Positions 25,257-34,387 of a stretch of 64,000 nt of DNA are shown here, piece after piece. The position numbers and the translations under genes were made by a program. Source of the DNA: Aliivibrio finisterrensis_A (GTDB taxonomy: Bacteria; Pseudomonadota; Gammaproteobacteria; Enterobacterales; Vibrionaceae); assembly GCF_004167675.1 (NCBI RefSeq), contig NZ_SEZQ01000007.1; one strand, 5' to 3'. A model generated the notes under the pieces. That model worked only from the letters and a program-made list of their open reading frames with translations. It had not been told where the DNA came from and made no database searches. Position 1 is the first letter of the stretch; each line of letters opens with the position of its first letter.

Positions 25257-26285
25257 ATGATATCTTACCTACTTAGACGACTTTTATTGGTTGTCCCAAC
25301 CTTCATTGGTATTACCTTACTTATTTTTGCGTTAACGCGTTTTGTTCCCGGTGGCCCTGTAGAGCGTATGCTTCTGAGCTTACAAATGCAGGGAAGCGCT
25401 GAAACGGGTGGAACGAGCAGTGTAACTGATGGAAATAATGCCTTATCAGAAGATCAAATCGCCGAGCTTAATGCGTTTTATGGTTTAGATAAGCCCGTTT
25501 TTGAAGCCTATTATGATTGGTTAACAAAATTAGTAGTGCTTGATCTTGGTGAATCGACCCGTTATTACGAACCCGTATGGGATATGATTGCTGAGCGCTT
25601 ACCTGTTTCTCTCTTTTATGGAGGAATGACCTTTCTACTCAGTTATCTTATTTCCATTCCACTCGGTTATTTAAAAGCGTTAAAGCACGGCTCTATTCTT
25701 GATTCCACGTCTTCCATTGCTATTTTTGTTGGTTTTGCTTTGCCGGGCTATGTGATTGGTGTTTTCTTGATTAGCTTATTCAGTTACCAATTAGAATGGT
25801 TTCCAATGGGAGGTTTTGTTGGTGATGACTTTGATGATTTCGGCGCTTTTGAACAAATAAAAGACATTATGTGGCATGCCGTATTACCTCTGTTTTGTTA
25901 TCTCATCGGTGATTTTGCTCTACTTACGATGACGATGAAGAATAACTTAATGGAAAACTTAGCGGCGGATTATGTTCGTACTGCCATTGCTAAAGGGTTG
26001 CCATTTAGAAAAGCCGTTCGTAAACACGCCTTACGTAATAGTTTGATCCCTGTTGCGAGTCACTTTGGGAATTCACTGATGTTTTTTATGACGGGTTCAT
26101 TTCTTATTGAGGTTATTTTCAATATTGATGGTATTGGCTTACTCGGTTACGAAGCGATTATGGAGCGAGATTACCCAGTCGTTATGGGGTTATTTGCCAT
26201 TAACGCCATGATGCTGATGCTAGGCAATATTTTATCTGATGTGTGTGTTGCAGTGGTTGATCCACGCGTGAAGTTTGGAGCTTAA
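25257..26285 (+). CDS. peptide-type ABC importer permease (YejB/DppB-like)
   Basis: The protein has 342 residues. The N-terminus MISYLLRRLLLVVPTFIGIT is typical of DppB/YejB permeases, followed by a periplasmic insert rich in Gly/Ser, then five more helices. ALPGYVIGVFLISLF and the C-terminal LIEVIFNIDGIGLLGYEAI are family hallmarks. The EAA loop (DYVRTAIAKGLPFRKAVRKH) docks on the ATPase. The closest match I recall is YejB of the YejABEF oligopeptide/antimicrobial-peptide system. A GGAG lies 13 bases upstream of the ATG, a loose spacing. Confidence 0.85.
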   Translation: MISYLLRRLLLVVPTFIGITLLIFALTRFVPGGPVERMLLSLQMQGSAETGGTSSVTDGNNALSEDQIAELNAFYGLDKPVFEAYYDWLTKLVVLDLGESTRYYEPVWDMIAERLPVSLFYGGMTFLLSYLISIPLGYLKALKHGSILDSTSSIAIFVGFALPGYVIGVFLISLFSYQLEWFPMGGFVGDDFDDFGAFEQIKDIMWHAVLPLFCYLIGDFALLTMTMKNNLMENLAADYVRTAIAKGLPFRKAVRKHALRNSLIPVASHFGNSLMFFMTGSFLIEVIFNIDGIGLLGYEAIMERDYPVVMGLFAINAMMLMLGNILSDVCVAVVDPRVKFGA

Positions 26286-26287
26286 TT

Positions 26288-27340
26288 ATGACGTCGATAT
26301 TAAATTTAAGTCCACTGACGCAAAAGAAAGTTCAACGTTTTAAGGCGATAAAACGTGGTTATTGGTCATTTCTTATTTTGTCTTTATTACTGGTACTTTC
26401 TATCTTTGCTGAAGTGTTCGTTAATAGCAGAGCGTTATTGGTGAGTTATCAAGGAGAGTGGTATTTTCCAACCTATGGTGACGTAAAATCTGGAGAGACC
26501 TTTGGTTTAGATTATGTTCATGAAACCAATTACAGAGAGTTGAAAATTAAGTTTGAACAAGAAGAGCAGGGTAACTTCGTTATTATGCCTATTGTTCCAT
26601 GGAATCCTTATGAACAAGATTTTTCAGGGGATTTTCCTCCTACAGAGCCCAGTCTTGAAGGTCAGCATTATTTAGGCACCGATACGATTGGTCGAGATAT
26701 TGTGTCGCGATTGGTTTATGGCTTTCGAATTGCCATGGGATTCGCCTTAATTACCTTGGCAATATCTTACGCAATTGGCGTATCTGTTGGTTGTGCGATG
26801 GGGTTCTTTGGTGGCAAGTTCGATCTGTTTTTCCAACGCTTTATTGAAATTTGGTCTATGGTGCCTTTCTTATATGTCATCATGATATTGGTATCAATTA
26901 TGAAGCCCAGCTTTATGTTGTTTACCTTAATTAATGTCATGTTTGGTTGGATGGGAATGACATGGTATATGCGAACCATGACCTATAAAGAAAAGGCTCG
27001 TGAATACGTAATGGCAGCCAAAGCCCTAGGTGCGTCCAATAGTCGAATTTTATTCCATCATATTTTGCCAAATACCATGGTTATGATTGTTACTTTAGCG
27101 CCATTTACTATTGTCGCAAATATCACCGCTCTTACTGCTTTGGACTACCTAGGGCTCGGTTTAATGCCACCAACGCCAAGTTGGGGAGAATTATTACAGC
27201 AAGGAAAATCAAATTTAGATTCACCATGGATAGCAAGCTCGGTTGTGACTGCGATTGTTACGGTATTAATTATGGTGACTTTTATTGGAGAAGGGATCCG
27301 TGAAGCCTTTGATCCAAAGAAACACACCCGATACGTTTAA
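26288..27340 (+). CDS. peptide-type ABC importer permease (YejE/DppC-like)
   Basis: The protein has 350 residues. An N-terminal helix is followed by a periplasmic loop of about 100 residues that contains FPTYGDVKSGETFGLDYVHE, a mark of YejE-type permeases rather than DppC. HYLGTDTIGRDIVSRLVYGFR begins the core. The EAA loop KEKAREYVMAAKALGASNSRI and the GLGLMPPTPSWGELLQQG segment are typical. It starts 2 bp after the partner permease stop, so the two are coupled. Confidence 0.87.
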   Translation: MTSILNLSPLTQKKVQRFKAIKRGYWSFLILSLLLVLSIFAEVFVNSRALLVSYQGEWYFPTYGDVKSGETFGLDYVHETNYRELKIKFEQEEQGNFVIMPIVPWNPYEQDFSGDFPPTEPSLEGQHYLGTDTIGRDIVSRLVYGFRIAMGFALITLAISYAIGVSVGCAMGFFGGKFDLFFQRFIEIWSMVPFLYVIMILVSIMKPSFMLFTLINVMFGWMGMTWYMRTMTYKEKAREYVMAAKALGASNSRILFHHILPNTMVMIVTLAPFTIVANITALTALDYLGLGLMPPTPSWGELLQQGKSNLDSPWIASSVVTAIVTVLIMVTFIGEGIREAFDPKKHTRYV

Positions 27341-27427
27341 GTATTAACTATTAATCTAGGTTGATGGAAAGCAGGAACCTAGGCCATATCGAAAATAGAG
27401 ATAATAAAAAGAAAGGAATCGATAATT

Positions 27428-29266
27428 ATGAATAAAAAGCTCACGATATTAGCACTATCTACCGCTGCGTTATTTAGCTCTCACGTATTTTCAGCGGAGT
27501 TGCCTGATAATTTACAGTGGCAAACCAATGATACCGCACCCACATTCGCCTCTTCTGACGCAACCTATGGTGGTTCGTATCGAACCTACACGTTAAGTTT
27601 CCCACAAACTTTTCGAACCGTTGGGCCTGACTCTAATGGGGCTTTTAGAGCGTGGATTTTAGAAGCAAATCTACCACCATTGATTAAACACCCTAATACG
27701 GGTGAGTGGCTTCCAGGGTTAGCTCAGTCATGGGCGTTTGGTGATGATAATAAGACCGTTTATTTTAAGTTAAACCCAAAAGCGACATGGAGTGATGGTA
27801 AGCCTGTCACCGCGGATGATTATCAGTTTATGCTTAAGCTGATGCGTTCAACAGACATTGTTGCCCCTTGGTATAATGACTTTTTTACCAATGAAATTGC
27901 GGACATCATTACCTTTGATAAAAATACGGTAGGCATTGTTTCTGCCAAAGCTCGTAACCGTGATGAATTGATTGAGTACACCAACTTAATGCCTCGACCA
28001 GAACATTTTTATGGTAAGCCAAAGGTGGATAAAAATAACGATGGCATTGATGATAAATTTGTTCGTAAATACAACTTCAAGCCAGAGCCTGTCACTGGAC
28101 CTTACTATATTGATAAAATTAAAAAGGGTAAAAACATTACCTTTAAACACGTAGGTGAAGATTGGTGGGGTTATGAAAATAAGTATAACCAACATCGTTA
28201 CAACGTAGAAAAAATTAATATCAAGGTGATCCGCGATGCTGATATTGCGCTAAAGCATTTTGAAAAAGGCAATTTAGATTCGTTTGATTTGGTTCGTCCT
28301 GATCTTTGGCATGAAAAATCTTCCGGCAAAAACTATCAAAATGGGTACATACAAAAAGCATGGGTGTTTAACCAAGCGCCAGTGGGAGCTGGTGGACTAT
28401 GGTTGAATACGGCAAAACCAATGCTGAACGATATTAATGTTCGTAAAGGCATTATGTATGCGACCGACTTTGACATGATGATAGAGAAAGTCCTTCGTGG
28501 GGATTATTCTCGTAAGCCAAATGGCATGGGATTTGGTCATATTGGTTATGACAATACAGAGATTAAAGCGCCTAAGTTTGATGCTAAAAAAGCCATCGAA
28601 TATTTTGAGCAAGCGGGATTCACTAAGGTCGGATCTGATGGTATTCGTGTTAACGATAAGGGCGAGCGTCTAAGTTTTGCCGTCACTTATTCTCAGCAAT
28701 CTTTCACGCCTCGTGTTGCCGTATTAAAAGAGCAGGCAAAATTGGCAGGGTTGGATCTTGAGCTGAATCTTATTGATGGCTCAAGTATGTTTAAATATGT
28801 ACTTGAGAAAAAGCACGATATCTCTTTCCATAATATGGGCACAGGCGACATTCCAGCCTATTGGGAATATTTCCACTCAGATAATGCCAATAAACCACAA
28901 ACTAACCATTTCACTAATTTCACCTCTCCAGAGCTAGATAGTTTGATCGACTCATTCAAAAATGAATTTGATATTGAGAAAAAACGAGCGCTTTCTCGCA
29001 AGATCCAACAAGTGATTGCGGATGCTAACGTTATTGTACCGGGTTATATGGTGCCATACGCACGTGCAGGTTATTGGCGTTGGATGAAGTTACCTGAAAA
29101 TATGGCTACTAAACAGACTGGGTATTTATTCCACGGCTGGGGATTCTCTCAAACATTCAGCACCTTCTGGATTGATGAAGCAGCGAAGAAAGAAACCAAA
29201 GCCGCAATGAAATCAGGCAAAACCTTTGAGCCTGTGACCATCATTGATGACACTTACAAATTATAA
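27428..29266 (+). CDS. periplasmic oligopeptide-binding protein (YejA-like SBP family 5)
   Basis: The protein has 612 residues. A Sec signal (MNKKLTILALSTAALFSSHVFSA) precedes the SBP_bac_5 domain. TYGGSYRTYTLSFPQTFRTVGPDSNG at the mature N-terminus is close to YejA and microcin-C-type binding proteins. The motif KATWSDGKPVTADDYQFMLK is the family signature. There is no lipobox. Its place between permeases and ATPases differs from E. coli yejABEF, where it comes first. The ligand is probably an oligopeptide; specificity cannot be read from sequence. Confidence 0.85.
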   Translation: MNKKLTILALSTAALFSSHVFSAELPDNLQWQTNDTAPTFASSDATYGGSYRTYTLSFPQTFRTVGPDSNGAFRAWILEANLPPLIKHPNTGEWLPGLAQSWAFGDDNKTVYFKLNPKATWSDGKPVTADDYQFMLKLMRSTDIVAPWYNDFFTNEIADIITFDKNTVGIVSAKARNRDELIEYTNLMPRPEHFYGKPKVDKNNDGIDDKFVRKYNFKPEPVTGPYYIDKIKKGKNITFKHVGEDWWGYENKYNQHRYNVEKINIKVIRDADIALKHFEKGNLDSFDLVRPDLWHEKSSGKNYQNGYIQKAWVFNQAPVGAGGLWLNTAKPMLNDINVRKGIMYATDFDMMIEKVLRGDYSRKPNGMGFGHIGYDNTEIKAPKFDAKKAIEYFEQAGFTKVGSDGIRVNDKGERLSFAVTYSQQSFTPRVAVLKEQAKLAGLDLELNLIDGSSMFKYVLEKKHDISFHNMGTGDIPAYWEYFHSDNANKPQTNHFTNFTSPELDSLIDSFKNEFDIEKKRALSRKIQQVIADANVIVPGYMVPYARAGYWRWMKLPENMATKQTGYLFHGWGFSQTFSTFWIDEAAKKETKAAMKSGKTFEPVTIIDDTYKL

Positions 29267-29288
29267 GTTTAACTAAGTAACGTAAAGG

Positions 29289-29308
29289 CTAGGAGAGGGA
29301 TCTCCTAG
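29289..29308 (+). other. perfect hairpin between binding-protein and ATPase genes
   Basis: CTAGGAGA-GGGA-TCTCCTAG is an 8-bp perfect stem with a GGGA loop, 23 bp past the SBP stop. No T-run follows, so it is more likely an mRNA-stabilising or processing element that keeps SBP transcript above ATPase transcript. Confidence 0.55.
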
Positions 29309-29342
29309 TGACAACATACTAATAAAAACAGTGAAGATGCAT

Positions 29343-30350
29343 ATGGATAGAAAGATTGTTTTATCAGTAGAAGATCTAGTGACTGAGTTTCAAACTGATG
29401 ATGGCACAGTAAGAGTGTTAGATGGTGTTAGCTTTCAAGTACCAAAAGGAAAAACCATTGGTATTGTTGGTGAATCAGGGTGTGGGAAAAGTGTCACATC
29501 GATGTCTATTATGGGGTTATTACCTAAGCCGTATGGCAATGTAGTCGGGGGGCGAATTTTATATAATGAGACGGATTTGGTTCAGCTAAGTCCTGATAAA
29601 TTATATGAAATGCGTGGTAATCGTATCTCCATGATCTTCCAAGATCCAATGACGGCACTTAACCCCGTACATACCATAGGAAAGCAGATTAACGAAGTAT
29701 TAGAACTTCACCGTCCTGATTTAGGTAAAAAACAACGCCTCGCCTATTCTTTAGAGATGTTAGAAAAAGTAGGCATCCCATCACCGGAATCTCGGATTCA
29801 TGAGTACCCCCATAATTTGTCTGGTGGTATGCGTCAGCGTGTCATGATCGCCATTGCCCTCGCATGTGAACCTGACATTTTAATTTGTGATGAGCCAACA
29901 ACTGCATTAGATGTCACCATTCAGGCTCAGATTTTAGAGCTAATGAAAAAGCTGCAAGATGAAACGGGCATGTCGATTATTTTTATTACTCATGATCTTG
30001 GCGTGGTGGCTGAGATCTGTGATGAAGTTGTCGTGATGTATGCAGGGAGAGTGGCAGAACAAGCGGGTATTTTTGAATTGTTTGATAATCCAAAGCACCC
30101 ATACACACAAGGCCTGATGTCTTCTATGCCGAGTTTAAGTTTGCAGCCAAAAACAGAACTTGAAACCATTCAGGGAACCGTTCCTTCATTACATGAAATG
30201 CCAGCAGGTTGTCGATTTTCAACACGCTGTAAATACAAGCAAGACATATGTAACACTGAGGTGCCAATCATGAGTGAAGTGGGTTTATTGCATCAGGTAA
30301 GTTGCCATTTTACTCATGAATTAATTGCCAGTAATGAGGTGGTTAAATGA
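29343..30350 (+). CDS. peptide-type ABC importer ATPase (DppD/OppD-like)
   Basis: The protein has 335 residues from the ATG at 29343, which has GAAG 6 bases upstream. GTG 29331 and ATG 29337 are in frame but lack spacing to a ribosome binding site. Walker A GESGCGKSVT, signature LSGGMRQRVMIAIAL, Walker B ILICDEPTTALD and the C-terminal oligopeptide/dipeptide domain with CRFSTRCKYKQDIC are present. Those cysteines bind a 4Fe-4S cluster in related DppD. E. coli YejF fuses both ATPases; here they are separate genes. Confidence 0.9.
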   Translation: MDRKIVLSVEDLVTEFQTDDGTVRVLDGVSFQVPKGKTIGIVGESGCGKSVTSMSIMGLLPKPYGNVVGGRILYNETDLVQLSPDKLYEMRGNRISMIFQDPMTALNPVHTIGKQINEVLELHRPDLGKKQRLAYSLEMLEKVGIPSPESRIHEYPHNLSGGMRQRVMIAIALACEPDILICDEPTTALDVTIQAQILELMKKLQDETGMSIIFITHDLGVVAEICDEVVVMYAGRVAEQAGIFELFDNPKHPYTQGLMSSMPSLSLQPKTELETIQGTVPSLHEMPAGCRFSTRCKYKQDICNTEVPIMSEVGLLHQVSCHFTHELIASNEVVK

Positions 30351-31315
30351 GTGAGTTATTAAAAATTGATGGTCTTAAGCAGTATTTTTATTCAGGAAAA
30401 GGGATCTTTAATAAGGGATATGTAGTTCATGCGGTTGATGGGGTTTCACTGAGTGTTAATAAAGGTGAAACGCTTGGGCTTGTCGGGGAATCTGGTTGTG
30501 GGAAAAGTACATTAGGTCGTAGCCTTCTGAAGTTATTTGAACCAACAGCAGGGCGTATATACTTTGAAGGTCATGATATTACAGATCTTGGCAATAAAGA
30601 GATGCGGTCACTTCGCCAAGAAATGCAGATTATTTTTCAAGATCCTACAGAGTCTCTGAACCCAAGACACACGATAGAGATGATTTTAGAAGAGCCTTTT
30701 GTTATTCACGGAGTGGGGACAGTTGAGGAGCGTAAACAATGGGTGGAAGATTTGCTGATTAAAGTCGGTTTACCTGCGAGTGCAGCAACGCGTTATCCTC
30801 ATGAGTTCTCGGGTGGTCAAAAGCAAAGAATTGGTATCGCAAGAGCCATAGCGTTAAAACCAAAATTAATAGTGTGTGATGAATCAGTGTCTGCATTGGA
30901 TGTGTCAGTTCAAGCTCAGATAGTGAATTTATTATTAGACTTACAAAAAGAGATGAACTTAGCGTTGATTTTTATTGCTCATGATTTATCAGTTGTGAAG
31001 CACATCTCTGACAAAGTAGCAGTCATGTACTTAGGTAAAATTGTTGAATATGGTGATTCGGAAACCTTATATCACTCACCAAAGCACCCATATACCGAAG
31101 CGCTACTGTCTGCGATACCTGTTGCTCATCCTAGATTTAGAGGAAAGGAGCGGATTATTTTAAAAGGAGATGTTCCTTCGCCTATTAATCCTCCCAAAGG
31201 ATGTCGATTTTCAACTCGTTGCCCAAAAGCAGAGGCAGAATGCTTCACTAAAGAACCGATAAGGCACGAACTTTCTGATAATGGGCATGAAGTGGCTTGC
31301 CATTTATATAGATGA
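30347..31315 (+). CDS. peptide-type ABC importer ATPase (DppF/OppF-like)
   Basis: The protein has 322 residues. It overlaps the previous ATPase by 4 bp (ATGA). Walker A GESGCGKSTLG, Q-loop region IIFQDPTESLNP, signature FSGGQKQRIGIARAI, Walker B LIVCDESVSALDVS, and the C-terminal CRFSTRCPKAEAEC motif are complete. Note DES in Walker B where most have DEP. The stop codon overlaps the first base of the MITE-like element, so the element sits exactly at the operon end. Confidence 0.9.
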   Translation: MSELLKIDGLKQYFYSGKGIFNKGYVVHAVDGVSLSVNKGETLGLVGESGCGKSTLGRSLLKLFEPTAGRIYFEGHDITDLGNKEMRSLRQEMQIIFQDPTESLNPRHTIEMILEEPFVIHGVGTVEERKQWVEDLLIKVGLPASAATRYPHEFSGGQKQRIGIARAIALKPKLIVCDESVSALDVSVQAQIVNLLLDLQKEMNLALIFIAHDLSVVKHISDKVAVMYLGKIVEYGDSETLYHSPKHPYTEALLSAIPVAHPRFRGKERIILKGDVPSPINPPKGCRFSTRCPKAEAECFTKEPIRHELSDNGHEVACHLYR

Positions 31316-31493
31316 TACCAATCTACATAAGTATTTGATCATTCTTGCTTGTTAAAATCGATTATATCTGCGTTATACCTTTCTATTGCAAAAATTAGGT
31401 GTAATTAGATCCACTAGTTACTGTAATTTATGCCTTGCTCTAATCGATTTTTCCTACGCAATTATCTGAACAAAGACTTATCCAGAATGGTAT
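31315..31493. mobile_element. MITE-like repeat, copy 1 (179 bp)
   Basis: It is bounded by imperfect 18-bp terminal inverted repeats: ATACCAATCTACATAAGT on the left, and the complement of ATACCATTCTGGATAAGT on the right (15 of 18 match). A second copy lies at 51291-51452 with near-identical ends and an internal length difference of about 17 bp. Internal AATCGATT segments occur in both halves, so the transcript could fold into a long hairpin. It has no coding capacity. It looks like a non-autonomous miniature element. Confidence 0.75.
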
Positions 31494-31565
31494 AAATATC
31501 TTTTTTGAAACATCTGTATTTGCTTGTTTTATCCTATAGTTAATAAAAAAGAATGAGAGGAAATC

Positions 31566-31892
31566 ATGAAAAAATTATTGGCTTTTACGGCCCTAGGATT
31601 ACTTGCTGGTTGTTCATCTACAATGCCTGATATGGGAACTGCGCAACCAGTTAACTATCAGTGCGATGGTGGTGAAAATTTTCAGATAACGTTTAATGAA
31701 GACAAAGCATTACTGCAATTACCTAAAGACGATTATGCTTTAAAGCGTACCGTATCTGCATCAGGAATAAAGTATATTTCAGATGATGGAATGCCTGATA
31801 TTAGCGCTGCGATAGTATTTCACGGAAAAGGGGATGAAGCTCGGCTGGATTTAGGTCGTGTAGTTTTAAAGAATTGTACGGTGATTAAATAA
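31566..31892 (+). CDS. small lipoprotein of the MliC (C-type lysozyme inhibitor) family
   Basis: The protein has 108 residues. The signal peptide has lipobox LLAGC, with Cys16 as the lipidation site. The mature part, with VNYQCDGGENFQITF, a central ALLQL strand, a KYISDDG loop and a final CTVIK, matches the MliC/PliC beta-barrel pattern with its one disulfide. MliC proteins protect bacteria from host lysozyme at the outer membrane. The catalytic-loop Ser/Lys pair is not fully clear, so the function is likely but not proven. AGAGGAA lies 6 bases upstream. Confidence 0.72.
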   Translation: MKKLLAFTALGLLAGCSSTMPDMGTAQPVNYQCDGGENFQITFNEDKALLQLPKDDYALKRTVSASGIKYISDDGMPDISAAIVFHGKGDEARLDLGRVVLKNCTVIK

Positions 31893-31898
31893 GTAAAG

Positions 31899-31932
31899 AA
31901 AAGGCGATGCTATTAATAATGCATCGCCTTTT
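31899..31932. terminator. bidirectional terminator, lipoprotein gene / yitT
   Basis: A perfect 12-bp stem, AAAAGGCGATGC / GCATCGCCTTTT, with a 10-nt loop is followed by TT. The A-run on the left serves the opposite gene. Confidence 0.85.
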
Positions 31933-31956
31933 TTCATTCAATGTGATGGTTAGGCA

Positions 31957-32565
31957 CTACGTCCCATAAGTCACAATGTATCTATTAGGTTTATGGTTCA
32001 TTGCAAGGACGATATTTAATACTACGGCACCAAGAACAGAGACAACCAATAACCAAGGGGTGATAAAGAAGAAAGAAGCACTTAAAATACAGAGGTCGAT
32101 CGCCATCTGAACTTTACCTACCGATATTCCAAACTTCTCTTGAATGAACAGGCAAAGGACATTAAAACCACCTAAACTAGAACGATGCCTAAATAAAATA
32201 AGCATACCTAATCCCATTAATAAACCACCCGCGACGGCGCAATAAATATCATTAATGTGATCCACTGAGATCATCATATTCAAATGATCAGTCATGATAG
32301 AAACAAGACCACCAGAGATTAAACTGGTTAATGCAAACTGTTTCCCAAATCGTTGCCAAGCCAGAGCATAGAATGGCAAGTTACAAGTGAAATATAAAAT
32401 ACCAAAACTAAGACCGCTCATTTGGCTCAATAATAGCGCCAATCCAGTGGTGCCCCCAGTTAAGAGTTGAGCGGCTTGCAAAAAGAAAATACCTTGGGAG
32501 ACTAAGAAAGTGCCTGTCAGAATAGCAATGACATCTTCCTTGTGAGTGTGTTTAATTTTTTCCAT
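31957..32565 (-). CDS. YitT family (DUF161) inner-membrane protein
   Basis: The protein has 202 residues and about five or six hydrophobic helices. QLLTGGTTGLALLLSQMSG near residue 34 and FRHRSSLGGFNVLCLFIQEKFG at 125 are the repeated glycine-rich motifs of the YitT family. No C-terminal DUF2179 domain is present, so it is the short form. The molecular function of this family is not established. It is a single gene, divergent from glyA. Confidence 0.82.
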   Translation of the reverse strand: MEKIKHTHKEDVIAILTGTFLVSQGIFFLQAAQLLTGGTTGLALLLSQMSGLSFGILYFTCNLPFYALAWQRFGKQFALTSLISGGLVSIMTDHLNMMISVDHINDIYCAVAGGLLMGLGMLILFRHRSSLGGFNVLCLFIQEKFGISVGKVQMAIDLCILSASFFFITPWLLVVSVLGAVVLNIVLAMNHKPNRYIVTYGT

Positions 32566-32780
32566 AACGACAGGGTCTGTTCTTGTACCAATAAAATAAT
32601 GGTCGCAAGAATAGTAGGATTATAAATTTATGCAATCGATTGTCGGTAAATATAAGAGAAGATTTGTAGTTAAGCCTTTACATAGTGTAAAGCAAATTAT
32701 TGACACATATTGAATCCCATTCATGTTGATAATGAGGAATCCTCAACAAAAATCATAAAGAAATATGTAATTTAGGGTAT

Positions 32781-32794
32781 CTGATCTAGATCAA
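32781..32794. promoter_or_regulatory. CRP/FNR-type palindrome upstream of glyA
   Basis: CTGATCTAGATCAA matches 9 of 10 FNR positions (TTGAT-N4-ATCAA). The wider 16-mer TCTGATCTAGATCAAA matches 14 of 16 of the ideal CRP site. It lies just upstream of TAGAAT, where binding would interfere with or replace a -35. Which protein binds cannot be decided. Confidence 0.5.
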
Positions 32795-32827
32795 ATTATG
32801 TAGAATACATCGTAGTTAAGACTAGTG

Positions 32828-32843
32828 ACGTAATCGTTTGCGT
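32828..32843. promoter_or_regulatory. PurR operator upstream of glyA
   Basis: ACGTAATCGTTTGCGT matches 14 of 16 positions of the PurR consensus ACGCAAACGTTTGCGT. E. coli glyA is a PurR target, so conserved control is expected. The site lies downstream of the -10-like box, suited to a roadblock. Confidence 0.75.
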
Positions 32844-32891
32844 CATTGGGCTATTTTTGGGTTTTATATTTATCTGAGTCAGGAGATACAG

Positions 32892-34142
32892 ATGCTTAAG
32901 CGTGATATGAACATTGCAGATTACGATGCAGACTTGTTTGCAGCAATCCAGGAAGAAACAGTACGTCAAGAAGAGCATATCGAACTGATTGCTTCTGAAA
33001 ACTACACTAGCCCACGAGTGATGGAAGCTCAAGGTTCACAATTAACAAACAAATACGCAGAAGGTTACCCTGGTAAGCGTTACTACGGTGGTTGTGAGTT
33101 CGTTGATAAAGTGGAAACACTAGCTATTAATCGTGCGTGTGAATTGTTTGGTGCAGAGTACGCAAACGTACAACCGCACTCAGGCTCTCAAGCAAACAAT
33201 GCAGTTTACATGGCACTTCTAAATGCTGGCGATACAGTTTTAGGCATGAGCCTTGCTCACGGTGGTCACTTAACTCACGGTTCTCCAGTAAACTTCTCTG
33301 GTAAGCTTTACAACATCATTCCTTACGGCATTGATGAAGCTGGCCAAATTGATTACGAAGAAATGGAAGCACTAGCAGTAGAACATAAACCTAAGATGAT
33401 CATTGGTGGTTTCTCTGCTTATTCTCAAGTATGTGATTGGGCGCGTATGCGTGAAATCGCAGACAAAGTTGGCGCTTACTTTTTCGTAGATATGGCTCAC
33501 GTAGCGGGTCTTATTGCTGCTGGTGTTTACCCTAACCCAGTACCACACGCTCACGTAGTCACAACAACGACTCATAAAACACTTGCTGGTCCTCGTGGTG
33601 GTCTTATTCTTTCTAACGAAGGCGAAGATCTTTACAAGAAACTAAACTCAGCAGTATTCCCTGGCGGCCAAGGTGGCCCTCTAATGCATGTTATCGCTGG
33701 TAAAGCGGTTGCATTTAAAGAAGCACTAGAGCCTGAGTTTAAAGAATACCAAACACGCGTTGTTGCTAATGCAAAAGCGATGGTTGCAGAATTCCTAGCT
33801 CGTGGTTACAACATCGTTTCAGGCTCTACAGAGAACCACCTGTTCCTAGTTGATTTGATCGATAAAGACATCACAGGTAAAGAAGCTGATGCAGCATTAG
33901 GTTCAGCTAATATTACCGTTAACAAGAACTCTGTACCAAATGATCCACGTAGCCCGTTTGTTACTTCTGGTATCCGTGTTGGTTCTCCTTCTATCACTCG
34001 TCGCGGTTTCTCAGAAGCTGATGCGAAAGAACTTGCTGGCTGGATGTGTGACATTCTAGACAACATGGGTGATGAGTCTGTTATCGAAGCGACAAAAGCA
34101 AAAGTGTTAGAGATCTGTAAGCGTCTACCTGTATACGCTTAA
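32892..34142 (+). CDS. glyA: serine hydroxymethyltransferase
   Basis: The protein has 416 residues from the ATG at 32892 (MLKRDMNIADYD), with CAGGAGAT upstream. The in-frame ATG at 32838 lies inside the PurR operator region and adds unrelated residues. It is a PLP enzyme interconverting serine and glycine, making 5,10-methylene-THF. The PLP lysine is in VVTTTTHKTLAGPRGG. Other motifs are ELIASENYTSPRVMEAQGS and EGYPGKRYYGGCE. Codon use is notably biased (highly expressed). Confidence 0.98.
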   Translation: MLKRDMNIADYDADLFAAIQEETVRQEEHIELIASENYTSPRVMEAQGSQLTNKYAEGYPGKRYYGGCEFVDKVETLAINRACELFGAEYANVQPHSGSQANNAVYMALLNAGDTVLGMSLAHGGHLTHGSPVNFSGKLYNIIPYGIDEAGQIDYEEMEALAVEHKPKMIIGGFSAYSQVCDWARMREIADKVGAYFFVDMAHVAGLIAAGVYPNPVPHAHVVTTTTHKTLAGPRGGLILSNEGEDLYKKLNSAVFPGGQGGPLMHVIAGKAVAFKEALEPEFKEYQTRVVANAKAMVAEFLARGYNIVSGSTENHLFLVDLIDKDITGKEADAALGSANITVNKNSVPNDPRSPFVTSGIRVGSPSITRRGFSEADAKELAGWMCDILDNMGDESVIEATKAKVLEICKRLPVYA

Positions 34143-34166
34143 TACTTTTTCTCGAGACTAAATTTG

Positions 34167-34198
34167 AAAGGCTAGCCTGTTATGGGTTAGCCTTTTTT
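34167..34198 (+). terminator. glyA terminator
   Basis: AAAGGCTAgCC / GGgTTAGCCTTT with a 6-nt loop is followed by TTTT. Confidence 0.82.
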
Positions 34199-34387
34199 GT
34201 TGGGAAGTTAGAATAATAAGAGTGAAATAAAGTACAGATAATTCATCGTGTCTGTAGGAAAATATTTCCAATACATGATTTTAATTCTATTTCTGTATTA
34301 TTTTTGAGAATAGGTAAAAATAATTGTGGTATGTTTCGATCTCAGTGAACTGAACGTTTAGTTTCAGCACTTCTAAAAGGTTGAATC

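Larger units (their letters stand above)
32566..32891. promoter_or_regulatory. yitT-glyA divergent intergenic region
   Basis: This 326-bp spacer holds the PurR-like and CRP/FNR-like sites listed separately. It also has a TGAGG-AAT-CCTCA dyad at about 32741-32753 and a TAGAAT -10-like box at 32801-32806 with no good -35. No RNA gene was recognised, and there is no glycine riboswitch. Confidence 0.6.

Noticed and set aside
32838..32891. Upstream in-frame ATG of glyA
   Set aside because: It lies inside the PurR site and yields residues without homology; the AGGAG-preceded ATG at 32892 gives the standard protein.
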